Origin: an uncultured Eubacteriales bacterium
Lineage (GTDB): Bacteria; Bacillota; Clostridia; Peptostreptococcales; Anaerovoracaceae
NCBI GenBank assembly: GCA_900315485.1
Contig: OMZI01000027.1
Coordinates: 1-32,715 of the forward strand
Direction: 5' to 3'
DNA length: 32,715 nucleotides
The position numbers and the translations under genes were made by a program. Positions 17,315-26,400 of the stretch are shown here, piece by piece (positions within the stretch are counted from its first letter, which is position 1; every line of letters starts with the position of its first letter). The notes beneath the pieces were generated by a model. It was not told the origin of the DNA. It did no database searches and was given only the letters and a program-made list of their open reading frames with translations.

Positions 17315-18007
17315 CTAGTTAAGATGCGTGACCCTTCCGTCTCCGTCCACTGGGATCTTCTCTCCCAGGAATACAGGTTCAGGCCTGAAGATGCATTTTA
17401 CAAAGTCCTTGTCACGCGCGAGCACCTCGCGGAACTCCCTGTAGTATCTTCCAGTATACTGTCTCTGATCGGATGAGACTCCCTTTGCCTCAACTCCGAG
17501 AGCATCTGCTATCTTAAGAGCCCTGTAGAGATGATACTTCTGAGTCACTATGATCATACGGTCTGCGCAGAATACATCTCTTGCCCTGTATACCGAGTCA
17601 TATGTGGAGAATCCTGCAAAATCCAGGAATATGTCCTCGTCCGGAACGCCGCGGCTCAGAGCATACCGGTACATGCTGTCAGGTTCGCTGTACTCAGGGA
17701 CGCTGTTGTCTCCGCTGAGAAGGAGCTTGGGTGCCGCCCCCTTTTTATACAGATTGATCGCAGTGTCAAGCCTGTCCTGCAGCATCGGTGACGGCTGGTC
17801 GTCCGCCCATACAGAGCAGCCAAGCACAAGAATACACTGAGGGTCCATGCTCTTAAGGCTCTCCAGTGTATCAGCGTCTATCTCCGACCCGTCATGGGTC
17901 AGCACTATATCCTTGCCTGCAGCTGCTGTTACATACGCGCTTATTCCGAAGACAACAGCCGCAAGTATTATTATCAGTCCGATCATTCTTGTTACCAGTT
18001 TTCTCAT
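17315..18007 (-). CDS. SanA/YdcF-like DUF218 envelope protein
   Basis: The 230-residue protein has one N-terminal transmembrane segment (about 7-30) and a DUF218 domain: ILVLGCSVWADDQPSPMLQDR (58-78), KLLLSGDN (93-100), EPDSMYRYA (108-116) and IIVTQKYHLYRA (151-162). The family includes SanA and ElyC, which affect the envelope barrier and peptidoglycan precursors in Gram-negative bacteria. Molecular activity is not settled. It is upstream of the AAA+ gene on the same strand with an 88-base gap, so co-transcription is possible. Confidence 0.82.
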   Translation of the reverse strand: MRKLVTRMIGLIIILAAVVFGISAYVTAAAGKDIVLTHDGSEIDADTLESLKSMDPQCILVLGCSVWADDQPSPMLQDRLDTAINLYKKGAAPKLLLSGDNSVPEYSEPDSMYRYALSRGVPDEDIFLDFAGFSTYDSVYRARDVFCADRMIIVTQKYHLYRALKIADALGVEAKGVSSDQRQYTGRYYREFREVLARDKDFVKCIFRPEPVFLGEKIPVDGDGRVTHLN

Positions 18008-18100
18008 AGGCTGTTATTATAACCCATAATACGGCAGTTGTCTGCGCTAATCATGCATCTATATTTATTCATTGCTCCTTTTTTCGATCAGAAATCAAAC

Positions 18101-18142
18101 GCAGCCGGCATTATCAGAACAGTACTGATAATCTCCGGCTGC
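18101..18142 (-). terminator. Terminator after the marR gene
   Basis: GCAGCCGG (18101-18108) pairs with CCGGCTGC (18135-18142), extended inside by ATTATCAG (18110-18117) with CTGATAAT (18125-18132). On the minus strand a T-rich stretch follows. It would end the acyl-CoA ligase/MarR transcript. Confidence 0.7.
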
Positions 18143-18175
18143 ACAGCGGTCAATACCTATGGTCAGGAGCTCCTG

Positions 18176-18640
18176 TCAGTCGCGCTCTCTGAGCTGCCTT
18201 CCCGCTTCAGGCATAAGCTCTTCACTAATTATGCCGAGCATCTCTTCGAATTTATCGACATCTCCCGGTTCGAATCTCTCCTCGATCCTCTCGCAGACAA
18301 GATGGATGTAGTCGAATATCACGCCGTATTCCTCGCGGTATCTGTCCGTCGCCTCTACACGGAATTCTCTTTTGTCCCTGTCATTGCGGATGCGCCTGAT
18401 ATAGCCCCTTTCCTCGAGCTTGTTAAGACGGTATGCCGTGTTGGAAGCAGACAGCTTGGCATATCTTGAAAATTCAGCCACTGTCGGATCTCCGAGCGCG
18501 ATGATGATCTCCATGTAGATCACCTCCTGAAGGCTCAGGTCTCCCGGCATGCTGCGTCCCCGCTCCTTCAGCGCACGGTCGTACAGCATCAGCTTGAATT
18601 TATCGTACATTGTATTGAAGTGCTGTTCCAGCTTTCTCAT
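18176..18640 (-). CDS. MarR family transcriptional regulator
   Basis: The 154-residue protein is a winged helix: PTVAEFSRYAKLSASNTAYRL is the helix-turn-helix (about 52-72), followed by the wing EERGYIRRIRNDRDKREFRV. Helices at both ends fit MarR dimerisation. It starts 12 bases downstream of the acyl-CoA ligase stop, so it is the second gene of that operon. The operon promoter carries a large inverted repeat that it probably binds. The likely inducer is a fatty acid or acyl-CoA, by inference from the partner gene. Confidence 0.87.
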   Translation of the reverse strand: MRKLEQHFNTMYDKFKLMLYDRALKERGRSMPGDLSLQEVIYMEIIIALGDPTVAEFSRYAKLSASNTAYRLNKLEERGYIRRIRNDRDKREFRVEATDRYREEYGVIFDYIHLVCERIEERFEPGDVDKFEEMLGIISEELMPEAGRQLRERD

Positions 18641-18652
18641 GATATGCCCCTG

Positions 18653-20413
18653 CTACTTGTTCTCCTCATACCTCTTGACCTTGCCGGTGGTCGTCTTGGC
18701 CATCTCTTCAGTCTGCAGTATCAGTCTGTGTACATGCTTGTATTTTGGCATATTGCTGTTGATGCGGTCAATATCTGCATCAACAATCGCGTAGATCTGC
18801 TCTTCTGTCTCTGCGCCGTATTTCTCCTTCATCAGGTCTTTATCGTAGACGATCTTGGCAACAAGGACCTCGTCCCTGTCATCGGCACCCTCACGTCTGA
18901 CCTCACCGAATACTATATTCTCCTCAACATACGGGAGCTCAGCTATGATCGTCTCGATTTCCTCAGGATATACATTTTTGCCGTTTTTCAGCACGATGAC
19001 GTTCTTGGACCTTCCGGTGATATGGATGCAGCCTTTTGAGTCAAGATAAGCCAGGTCTCCTGTATGGAGCCATCCGTCCTTCAGGACCTTGTCTGTCTCG
19101 TCCTTATCCTGATAGTACCCCATCATAACGCTCGGTGACCTTACGATGATCTCGCCGATACCCTCATCATCAGGGTCTGCGATCTCAACCTCCATTCCCG
19201 GGAATCCGAGGCCTATTGAGCCCGGCGCGCGGTTGAAGAGGTTCTCGCCTGCAATTACAGGAGCGGACTCTGTCATTCCGTATCCCTGAACGACTTCTAT
19301 TCCGATATCCTGATATCCGTTTATGACAGCCGCATCAAGGGCTGATGCTCCGCTGACGACCATGCGAAGGCTGCCGCCCAGTTCATCTATCACGTCCTTG
19401 AAGAGTTTACGCCTTACATCGATCTTTGCCTTTCTGAGCATCCTTGCGAGCTTTACACCGCGTTCAAAGGTCTTTTCCTTACCCTTCTTCCTGATGCCGG
19501 CCATGATCTTTTTGTACATGGCTTCCATCAGAAGAGGCACTCCTATGAATACGGACACATGGTATTCAACAAAATTCTTCTGCAGGTATTTGAGCCCGTC
19601 ACAGAATACAGTAGTAGCTCCGCATGCGTACATAAGAAGCTGTCCTGTAGCGCCGAATGTATGATGATAAGGCAGCAGAGCTATGTTGACATCACCGTGC
19701 CTGATGTCTTCCACCTGCTTGAGGCTGAAGACGTTGAACATGATGTTGCGCTGGCACAGCATGACAGCCTTGGCAGCGCTCGTCGTGCCGGAAGTGAATA
19801 TGAGGTTGGACAGAGCCTCACGGTCGACCCTGAGACTCTTGAATTCTTTATTGCCTTCCCTGAGTTCTTCTTCGCCCTTGTCCAGTAGCTCCCTGATACT
19901 GAGATAATCAGTACCTTCGTCCATGCATACGTATGTCGAGACTGCCGTAGGTGCTGCCATAGGATCCGCTGCTTCAGCACGCAGACGGTCAGCAAGAGAG
20001 GCGTGCTTCTTATCGAAGATCAGGACGCTGCTTCCGCTCTTCTGTATCGATGTCTTGAGCTCTGTATAAGGCAGTCCCTTGTCGAGCGGCACGCAGATAC
20101 CGAGGCCGCTCATCGCAGCAAGATACGACAGCTGCCAGTGAAATGAGTTCTCACCTATGATCGCTATCCTGGCGTTTCTTATCCCGCTTGCCATGAGACC
20201 CGTTCCGAGCCTGCATACATCATCCCTGAGATCCCTGTATGAAATATTCCTGTAGACCGGCTCCCCTTTTCTGCCGGCTGATTTATCTTTCAGTATGAAA
20301 GCTGTACTGTCCCCGTATTCGTCTGCTGCATAATCAAGAAGAGCAGGAACGTTCTCGTGCTCTTCAGACGGATACACCGGCTTCAGCTGTTTTACCTGTA
20401 AATTCTTACTCAT
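18653..20413 (-). CDS. AMP-binding acyl-CoA ligase (long-chain type)
   Basis: The 586-residue ANL-family enzyme has the P-loop FTSGTTSAAKAVML (206-219), the A5 motif GYGMTES, a LHTGDLAYLD stretch, and the hinge GRSKNVIVLKNGKNVYPEEIE. The catalytic lysine is Lys578 in TTTGKVKR. It activates a carboxylic acid with ATP to an acyl-adenylate and transfers it to CoA or a carrier protein. The architecture is closest to long-chain fatty-acid ligases. ATG 20413 is used, with AAGGGA 7 bases upstream, rather than the preceding GTG. It heads a two-gene operon with MarR. Confidence 0.87.
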   Translation of the reverse strand: MSKNLQVKQLKPVYPSEEHENVPALLDYAADEYGDSTAFILKDKSAGRKGEPVYRNISYRDLRDDVCRLGTGLMASGIRNARIAIIGENSFHWQLSYLAAMSGLGICVPLDKGLPYTELKTSIQKSGSSVLIFDKKHASLADRLRAEAADPMAAPTAVSTYVCMDEGTDYLSIRELLDKGEEELREGNKEFKSLRVDREALSNLIFTSGTTSAAKAVMLCQRNIMFNVFSLKQVEDIRHGDVNIALLPYHHTFGATGQLLMYACGATTVFCDGLKYLQKNFVEYHVSVFIGVPLLMEAMYKKIMAGIRKKGKEKTFERGVKLARMLRKAKIDVRRKLFKDVIDELGGSLRMVVSGASALDAAVINGYQDIGIEVVQGYGMTESAPVIAGENLFNRAPGSIGLGFPGMEVEIADPDDEGIGEIIVRSPSVMMGYYQDKDETDKVLKDGWLHTGDLAYLDSKGCIHITGRSKNVIVLKNGKNVYPEEIETIIAELPYVEENIVFGEVRREGADDRDEVLVAKIVYDKDLMKEKYGAETEEQIYAIVDADIDRINSNMPKYKHVHRLILQTEEMAKTTTGKVKRYEENK

Positions 20414-20452
20414 CACTATGTCCCTTTCATTCTCTTAGACTTACAGGGAGAT

Positions 20453-20512
20453 AGTATAACGCGCAATTAAAAATACTTCAATATTTTTAATTAAAAAATT
20501 TGAAGTATTTTT
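20453..20512 (-). promoter_or_regulatory. Promoter and MarR operator of the acyl-CoA ligase operon
   Basis: On the minus strand TTGAAG (20476-20481) and TATACT (20453-20458) are exactly 17 bases apart. AAAAATACTTCAA (20469-20481) and its perfect inverted copy TTGAAGTATTTTT (20500-20512) flank an AT-rich 18-base centre. The promoter-proximal arm includes the -35 hexamer, so binding there would block RNA polymerase. The MarR protein of this operon is the natural ligand. Confidence 0.78.
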
Positions 20513-20581
20513 GTAAGTGCTGTATTAATGTCAGCATCGGGTATCTTCAGATCATCTGCAAAGTCGTATCTGTATATTGAT

Positions 20582-22150
20582 TTACATAAGCGGGGATATC
20601 ATCTTGGCTATCCCTCCTACCACCTTATATGACATTTTTTCTTTCTTTATGCTGTCATCTGTGACTTCTCTGCACTTTTCAAGAGTTTCCAGAAAGTCCT
20701 TTTCTATATCAGCGATGCAGTCTGTTCTGTACAGGTATGTAGCGCACTCGAAGTGGTGGTACAGACTTCTGTAGTCAAGATTGATGGTGCCCACAACAGC
20801 CTTGATATCATCACTTATAAACATTTTGGCGTGTACGAATCCCGGCGTGTACTCATATATCTTTACGCCTGCCTCAGTGAGTATTTTGTAATGAGTCTTG
20901 GCGAGCGAGTAAGCGACCTTCTTGTCAGGGATACCCGGCAGTATCAGTTTAACGTCTACACCGCGCTGAGCAGCATAGCACAGAGCAGTCTCAAGCTCTC
21001 CGTCAAGAATAAGATAAGGCGACATTATATGTACATAATCCGTTGCGCGGTTCAGTATATCCATGTACACTGCCTCGCCTGCCTTGTAGTTATCAAGAGG
21101 GCTGTCGCAGTAAGGCATTACATAACCCTTCGCGTCCTCTTCAACGGCAGGTATCGACAGCCATTTGTCGTAGTCCGGATCATCGTTTCCGATGTTCCAC
21201 ATCTGCAGGAACATCAGGGCAAAACTCCTTGCAGCAGGGCCCTTTATCATTAAGGCCGTGTCCTTCCAGTGGCCGAATCTCACTATGCGGTTAATATACT
21301 CATCGGCGAGATTGACGCCTCCGTTGAATGCCACGCTGCCGTCTATCACGAGTATCTTGCGGTGATCGCGGTAATTATAGTGGGAAGACACGATCGGCTT
21401 GATAGGTGAAAATGCCTTGGCATGGATCCCCTCAGCTTCCAGCAGCTTCCAGTAATTCGGAGGAAGGGTCGACATCTCGCACATGCCGTCATACATCACG
21501 CGGACCTCCACGCCTTCCTTTGCCTTGCGTGTAAGGACGTCGAGTATGCGCCCCCACATGTACCCTTCTTCAACTATGAAATACTCCATGAATATGTATT
21601 TCTCAGCCTTCTCGAGTTCAGCGAGCATTGCCTCCAGTTTATTCTCTCCGAGCGGATAGTATGTCACGCTGGTCTTGTCATATACCGGAAAGCATCCCGT
21701 GTTGTTGAGATATTTGCTTATATCGTCTGTTCCGGAGCCGTCGTGCTCGATCTCATGTATGACGTTTTCAGGCTGGATCAGCATATTCCGGGTATTATCT
21801 ATCTGCCTTCTGACCATCTCGGTCTCCATGCGGTGACCGATATTCGCCTGTGTCCACCACAACATAACAGCACCCGGGATCGGTATCATCGCTATGACCA
21901 GCATCCAGGTCAGCTTGGCAGACGAGTCCATTCTGCTGTTGAACAGCAGGATTATCATGATAAATGCGAACGCCCACTGGACATTCATCAGGAAAGGAAG
22001 CTTTTCGCGGAACTGCAGATATGCCATTACCACGATCGCGACCTGCAGCACAAGCAGTATCGCAAATAAGAAAAACCTGCTGAAGATGAGACGCAGAAAT
22101 CCCTTTCTCACCGGCTTTGCAAGACTGACGATTCTTTCTTCATTATCCAT
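20582..22150 (-). CDS. cls: Cardiolipin synthase, phospholipase-D type
   Basis: The 522-residue membrane protein has two or three N-terminal transmembrane helices (about 26-46, 56-72, 82-99). Two HKD motifs follow: His263/Lys265/Asp270 in HRKILVID and His440/Lys442/Asp447 in HAKMFISD. This is the standard bacterial Cls layout, which joins two phosphatidylglycerol molecules to make cardiolipin at the membrane. GAGGGA precedes the ATG. A possible 20-residue peptide gene lies just upstream on the same strand. Confidence 0.9.
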   Translation of the reverse strand: MDNEERIVSLAKPVRKGFLRLIFSRFFLFAILLVLQVAIVVMAYLQFREKLPFLMNVQWAFAFIMIILLFNSRMDSSAKLTWMLVIAMIPIPGAVMLWWTQANIGHRMETEMVRRQIDNTRNMLIQPENVIHEIEHDGSGTDDISKYLNNTGCFPVYDKTSVTYYPLGENKLEAMLAELEKAEKYIFMEYFIVEEGYMWGRILDVLTRKAKEGVEVRVMYDGMCEMSTLPPNYWKLLEAEGIHAKAFSPIKPIVSSHYNYRDHRKILVIDGSVAFNGGVNLADEYINRIVRFGHWKDTALMIKGPAARSFALMFLQMWNIGNDDPDYDKWLSIPAVEEDAKGYVMPYCDSPLDNYKAGEAVYMDILNRATDYVHIMSPYLILDGELETALCYAAQRGVDVKLILPGIPDKKVAYSLAKTHYKILTEAGVKIYEYTPGFVHAKMFISDDIKAVVGTINLDYRSLYHHFECATYLYRTDCIADIEKDFLETLEKCREVTDDSIKKEKMSYKVVGGIAKMISPLM

Positions 22151-22237
22151 TGTTTTGTCCCTCTATAATTTGAATATCAAGTGTCCTGTTCTTCTGCCAG
22201 TACAGAAAAATTATTACAGGAAGACAAATAAGACCCA

Positions 22238-22300
22238 TTAAGTCATGAACATTGCCATCGCAAATACAGTTACCAAAATCAGAGTAAAATACTTTTTCAT
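22238..22300 (-). CDS. Possible 20-residue hydrophobic peptide
   Basis: A very short frame, MKKYFTLILVTVFAMAMFMT, is preceded by an excellent ribosome site, AAGGAGA (22311-22317), 10 bases upstream of the ATG. A promoter-like pair lies further up (22351-22378). The peptide has two lysines then a single hydrophobic helix, like a small membrane peptide or a truncated signal sequence. It sits between the helicase and cardiolipin synthase genes on the same strand. It could be a real small protein, a leader peptide for cls, or the stump of a lost secreted protein. Confidence 0.45.
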   Translation of the reverse strand: MKKYFTLILVTVFAMAMFMT

Positions 22301-22350
22301 CTTATAAATATCTCCTTTCCTGACACTATGGTCTGTTTTCCCTTGACTCC

Positions 22351-22378
22351 ATATTATCACTTTATCCGAAATAGACAA
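22351..22378 (-). promoter_or_regulatory. Promoter of the small peptide (and perhaps cls)
   Basis: On the minus strand TTGTCT (22373-22378) and TAATAT (22351-22356) are 16 bases apart, about 50 bases upstream of the small peptide start. No terminator is seen between it and cls. Confidence 0.5.
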
Positions 22379-22404
22379 TCCGCGAAAGGAGCATCCCGTT
22401 CCCG

Positions 22405-24720
22405 TCAATAGAATTCGTCCCAGTGATGCCTGCGCCTTCCGCGTGCTGCGTTATGGCATTCAGCGCATATTCCGAACCGGTAATTCCACCTCAGTTTTCT
22501 GCCGCAATACCTGCAGGTTTTGAACGGCAGCTTTGATGTCTTCAGTATTTCCGCTATGATCTCAGACAGTTCCTTTTTATACTGCAGGACAGTCTCAGAC
22601 TCCGCCTTGTCGCCGAATTTTTCAATAAATGCATACGCCAGATCGTATTTCTTGTACAGTGCCTCCGCTGCTGTCAGTGACATATCTTTATACGGAAGTT
22701 CAAGATTCATTCCGGCAAGCTTCACCGGATGACCGTGCACAACAGTCGCTGCCAGACGGTTCCAGAGCCATCTCAGTTCCTTATCCTCTTCATCAAACGG
22801 GATCGTTATGAGCCTGTATATAAGTCTTTTGTCATCCGTTCTCTCTTCAAGATAGACGCACAGCTCATACTCATGTTCAAGCGCTGAGATTATGTAACCC
22901 TCAGGCGGCTCTACATTTCTCCACTCATTTATTATCCCGGACAGCTTTCCTTCTATAGTGATAAGTGATTCCGGGAAGCCTGTATACACTGCATCGATCT
23001 GCGGGATCTCAAGATCAACGGCAGAAGCAATGATTTCTTTGCCTTCAAGTGCGTTCCACAGGCCTTTTTCATACAGGCCGCGTCTTCCTGCCCTTCCTAC
23101 GATCTGCTGTATCTCCGCCGGTTTAAGGAGTCTCGTATCCGTTCCGTCGAATTTGCTTATTTCCAGAAATACGAGTCTCTCTATAGGCAGATTCATCCCC
23201 ATTCCTATGGCATCTGTCGCGACTACGACATCAGTTTCTCCGGCTCTGAATCTTCTTGCTTCCTCCTGCCGGACATCATATGGCAGATTTCCGTATATCA
23301 CACTGCACCTGATACCCATCGTTCTGAGCTCACCGGCGACAGCATGTACATTCCGCCTTGAGAACACTATCAGGGCATCATGTTTACGTATATATTCTCT
23401 GAACAGCTTGAATTTCGACTTATCCATGACAAGAGGCGTCTGCCTCTCATGACGGACGATCTCATATGAATCGCCGCATTCCTCTATCAGGTCAGTGATG
23501 ATCTTCTCTGCATACGGGGCGATGCATACATGTATCTCGTCAGCCCTGAGACCGAGAATCGCTGTTGTCCACGCCCAGCCGCGCTCTTTGTCAGCCACCA
23601 TCTGTGCTTCGTCGATCACAGCTATATCATATCTCTGGGATTCATCTGCCATCTCGATAGTGGACGCCTGAATACATGCACCTGGTACTATCTGATGTTC
23701 TTCACCCGTGTAAAGCGAGCATGGATACCCCTGCTCATTCAGTTTCTGATACTGTTCGAACGCCAGTAAGCGCAGCGGTCCGAGATATATTCCGTGCTCT
23801 GCTGTCTTAAGCCTTTCGACCGAGGAATATGTTTTGCCTGAATTTGTAGGACCGATATGGACGATGAAACTGCGTTCCATATTCCTTGCTTCCGGGAAAA
23901 GATCCGGCATTCTTTCCGGAACGTGGTCAAGCACCTCTGCCCGCAGCATTCTGCGCGCCTGAAAGCTTCTCTTAAGATACTTGTTGCGGCTCACGAGGCC
24001 AAACAGCCTCTGCCCGCTGAAATGCTTCCGTATCTCCTCGAAGAGCATTTCTCCGCTGAAATATAATTCTCCATTCCAGACATCTGCAAGTTCAACAACT
24101 TTAAGACCGGCTATTTCACTATGTTTATCCAGAATGGCAGATGCATACATCGAACCAATATTAGCTTCATCAATTCCGGCAAAATGGAGGAATTCGTATT
24201 CATCCATATCTGCTGTCCATGCTTCAAAGTCTTCGTAATTATCGGGACTGACAGCCTCATAACCGATCCTGAGCCTGTCATTGAGAAGATGGTACTTCAG
24301 ATTTCTGATGATTTCTGCCCGGACAGATCCCCTTACTTCAGAAATCAGCTCATCGATATCATATTTTCTCAGGAACATCTTTTCTTTCTTCGCTGTATAT
24401 TTACGTGCAGCAGAAATGATCCTCCTGGTGCAGTTGTCCGCAACCGCATCAAAAGCTTCCTCATCTTCCTTATATCTGGCAACAAGAAGACTTCCGGGCT
24501 GCATATTGACAGTAATGCAGTCCTGGTAAAGTACGTCCTCGGACAGCGCCTTTGCCAGTGCCTCGCGGAACTGTTCTGATTTCTGCAGTTCCTCGATTTC
24601 CTGTTTTCTCGGCATGCCCTTTACATGTACATGCATTTTGCCAGTCAGGCTATCCGTAGTCTGACTGCGGATTTTTTCTTCCAGCTCCGCGGCCAGTAAT
24701 CTGAGTCCATGTTCATTCAT
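22405..24720 (-). CDS. Suv3-like superfamily 2 RNA helicase with C-terminal zinc motif
   Basis: The 771-residue protein has an N-terminal extension of about 280 residues. The helicase core follows: Walker A GPTNSGKTYSS (290-300), a DEAQ box (370-373), and motif VI QQIVGRAGRRG (538-548). GPTNSGKT and DExQ are marks of the Suv3 family, the RNA helicase of the mitochondrial degradosome. The C-terminus has four cysteines (736, 739, 752, 755) in two CxxC pairs inside a basic tail, a likely zinc ribbon not usual in mitochondrial Suv3. It probably unwinds structured RNA or RNA-DNA. No ribonuclease partner is adjacent. Confidence 0.83.
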   Translation of the reverse strand: MNEHGLRLLAAELEEKIRSQTTDSLTGKMHVHVKGMPRKQEIEELQKSEQFREALAKALSEDVLYQDCITVNMQPGSLLVARYKEDEEAFDAVADNCTRRIISAARKYTAKKEKMFLRKYDIDELISEVRGSVRAEIIRNLKYHLLNDRLRIGYEAVSPDNYEDFEAWTADMDEYEFLHFAGIDEANIGSMYASAILDKHSEIAGLKVVELADVWNGELYFSGEMLFEEIRKHFSGQRLFGLVSRNKYLKRSFQARRMLRAEVLDHVPERMPDLFPEARNMERSFIVHIGPTNSGKTYSSVERLKTAEHGIYLGPLRLLAFEQYQKLNEQGYPCSLYTGEEHQIVPGACIQASTIEMADESQRYDIAVIDEAQMVADKERGWAWTTAILGLRADEIHVCIAPYAEKIITDLIEECGDSYEIVRHERQTPLVMDKSKFKLFREYIRKHDALIVFSRRNVHAVAGELRTMGIRCSVIYGNLPYDVRQEEARRFRAGETDVVVATDAIGMGMNLPIERLVFLEISKFDGTDTRLLKPAEIQQIVGRAGRRGLYEKGLWNALEGKEIIASAVDLEIPQIDAVYTGFPESLITIEGKLSGIINEWRNVEPPEGYIISALEHEYELCVYLEERTDDKRLIYRLITIPFDEEDKELRWLWNRLAATVVHGHPVKLAGMNLELPYKDMSLTAAEALYKKYDLAYAFIEKFGDKAESETVLQYKKELSEIIAEILKTSKLPFKTCRYCGRKLRWNYRFGICAECHNAARGRRRHHWDEFY

Positions 24721-24787
24721 ACTACAATTTTAGCAGTATTCTACCGTACATCAAATATAGCTTATGCAGAGAAACAGACCTGCAAAC

Positions 24788-25309
24788 CTACAGATTCCAT
24801 GTTCCTCTTCCCTCTCTTGCGAAGAAGAGATATCCCAAAAGATCTTTCTGGTATGGAATGAAGCTGCCGTCATCGATCATTGCTTCTATTTCTTCACGGC
24901 TTGCCCATTTTGCATCAGAAACCTCCTCAGTCTGCAGATGAAGATCATCAAGTGAGTAATCTGCCTCTACGGTGTAGAAGTCATCGAATCCATCTGAAAA
25001 GTTGACCGTAATGACAGGCCGCCTGTCACTGAAATCAATATGCAGGCCCAGTTCTTCAGCTGTCTCGCGTTCGGCAGCCTCTCTGCTGGTATCTCCGGCA
25101 CTTGCGCCGCCGCCGACACTGACGTCCCAGTACGAAGGCCAGCGGACGATATCATCCGCTCTCTTCTGGATCAGCATCTCGCCTTTGCTGTTGAAGATGC
25201 ATACATGGACCACCATCCTGTATGTCCCGTCCTCGAGCGGTTCTCCGCGCTTTGCAGTCTTTCCTGTGTGTTCGCGGTCAACTGTATACAGATCTATTAT
25301 TTCAGCCAT
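24788..25309 (-). CDS. Nudix hydrolase (YfcD/Idi-like)
   Basis: The 173-residue protein opens with IIDLYTVDREHTGKTAKRGE and a VHVCIFNSKGEMLIQKR strand, typical of the YfcD/isopentenyl-diphosphate-isomerase-like Nudix branch. The box is GGASAGDTSREAAERETAEELG (about 67-88). The first conserved Glu of the box appears as Asp73, while the REXXEE core (81-86) is intact. Substrate is unknown. ATG 25309 follows GAGGGA and lies 28 bases after the Fic stop, so it may be carried on the fic transcript. Confidence 0.83.
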   Translation of the reverse strand: MAEIIDLYTVDREHTGKTAKRGEPLEDGTYRMVVHVCIFNSKGEMLIQKRADDIVRWPSYWDVSVGGGASAGDTSREAAERETAEELGLHIDFSDRRPVITVNFSDGFDDFYTVEADYSLDDLHLQTEEVSDAKWASREEIEAMIDDGSFIPYQKDLLGYLFFAREGRGTWNL

Positions 25310-25337
25310 TTGATCCCTCTCTCTATAAAGATTATTT

Positions 25338-26387
25338 TTACCGGTTTCTGATATATTTTGATCCTCTGGATGCTCCAATACGCTTTATTTGTCCTTCTCT
25401 TACCATTTTACCCAGCACTGCCTCCACTGTCGTTGGGCTGATATCCGGATGTATCGCACAAATGTCTGCTTTTGATAACGGAGTAAGACTTTCCAATACT
25501 GTTGCTTCTATACGCGCAGTCTTAGTCACTTTTTTCCCGTGAACCACTGCAAAGCGTTTATCAAGTTCCTTATAACACATATACAGTGTTGTGAGAAAGT
25601 TTTGAATAAAAGGGAAATAATCATTCTGATTGATATCCCATCCTGAAGATGAACGCTGCAGCGCATCATAGTACAGATCTTTATACTTGTTGATTTGCTC
25701 TTCGAAGGAAATATACTTTCCGGCATCAAACCCATTCTTATAAAGGAGCAGCAAGGATAACAAACGTGACATTCTTCCGTTTCCGTCCCTGAATGGATGA
25801 ATGCAAAGAAAATCCAGGATTACACATGGAATAAGCAGCAACTGGTTTATGTGCGCGTTAGAGCATGCCTCTAGATATGCAACTTCCAGCTGCTCCATTG
25901 CTTCTTTTGTTTCGTTTGCAGGTATCGGCCGGAATCTTATCCGCCTGTTTCCGCTTCCATCTATCTCAACAATGACATTATCTGTTTGCTTATACTGTCC
26001 CGCCAGATCATCGCTTGAAAGTGACATCATCGTCTCATGAAGAAGAAGGATATCTTTTACAGAGAATGTAAGATTCACGTGATTTGAATGTATTATGTTG
26101 AGAGCATCTCTATAGCCTGCGATCTCAGCTTCGTCATGATTCAATGGCGCGCTGCTTCGATTCACTATATCCGCTATCCTCTGATCGCTGGTTATAATAC
26201 CCTCGATGGCATTTGAGCTTTTTACTGATTGAACTTTTGCTATTGCCTCCAGCTCAGTAAAAGCTCTTGGATATTCTTCCTTTCGAATATCAGACGCAGT
26301 ACGAAGAGAATAAATACCTCCAGTCGTATTGATCAAACCAGCAGGAAGCATTCCATTGTCAAGGAATGAATAGTCGAATTTTCTCAT
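25338..26387 (-). CDS. Fic-domain AMP-transferase with own inhibitory helix and HTH
   Basis: The 349-residue protein has the Fic motif HPFRDGNGR (197-205), an N-terminal inhibitory motif SNAIEG (58-63), and a C-terminal winged helix (about 290-345). This is the class II Fic layout, where the inhibitory helix on the same chain blocks ATP until released. Fic enzymes usually move AMP to a Tyr, Ser or Thr of a target protein. ATG 26387 is chosen since GGAGG lies 6 bases upstream; another ATG directly precedes it. The promoter carries four copies of a CTGCAyAT half-site, suggesting autoregulation through the C-terminal HTH. Confidence 0.88.
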   Translation of the reverse strand: MRKFDYSFLDNGMLPAGLINTTGGIYSLRTASDIRKEEYPRAFTELEAIAKVQSVKSSNAIEGIITSDQRIADIVNRSSAPLNHDEAEIAGYRDALNIIHSNHVNLTFSVKDILLLHETMMSLSSDDLAGQYKQTDNVIVEIDGSGNRRIRFRPIPANETKEAMEQLEVAYLEACSNAHINQLLLIPCVILDFLCIHPFRDGNGRMSRLLSLLLLYKNGFDAGKYISFEEQINKYKDLYYDALQRSSSGWDINQNDYFPFIQNFLTTLYMCYKELDKRFAVVHGKKVTKTARIEATVLESLTPLSKADICAIHPDISPTTVEAVLGKMVREGQIKRIGASRGSKYIRNR

Positions 26388-26400
26388 CATAAGCCTCCTT

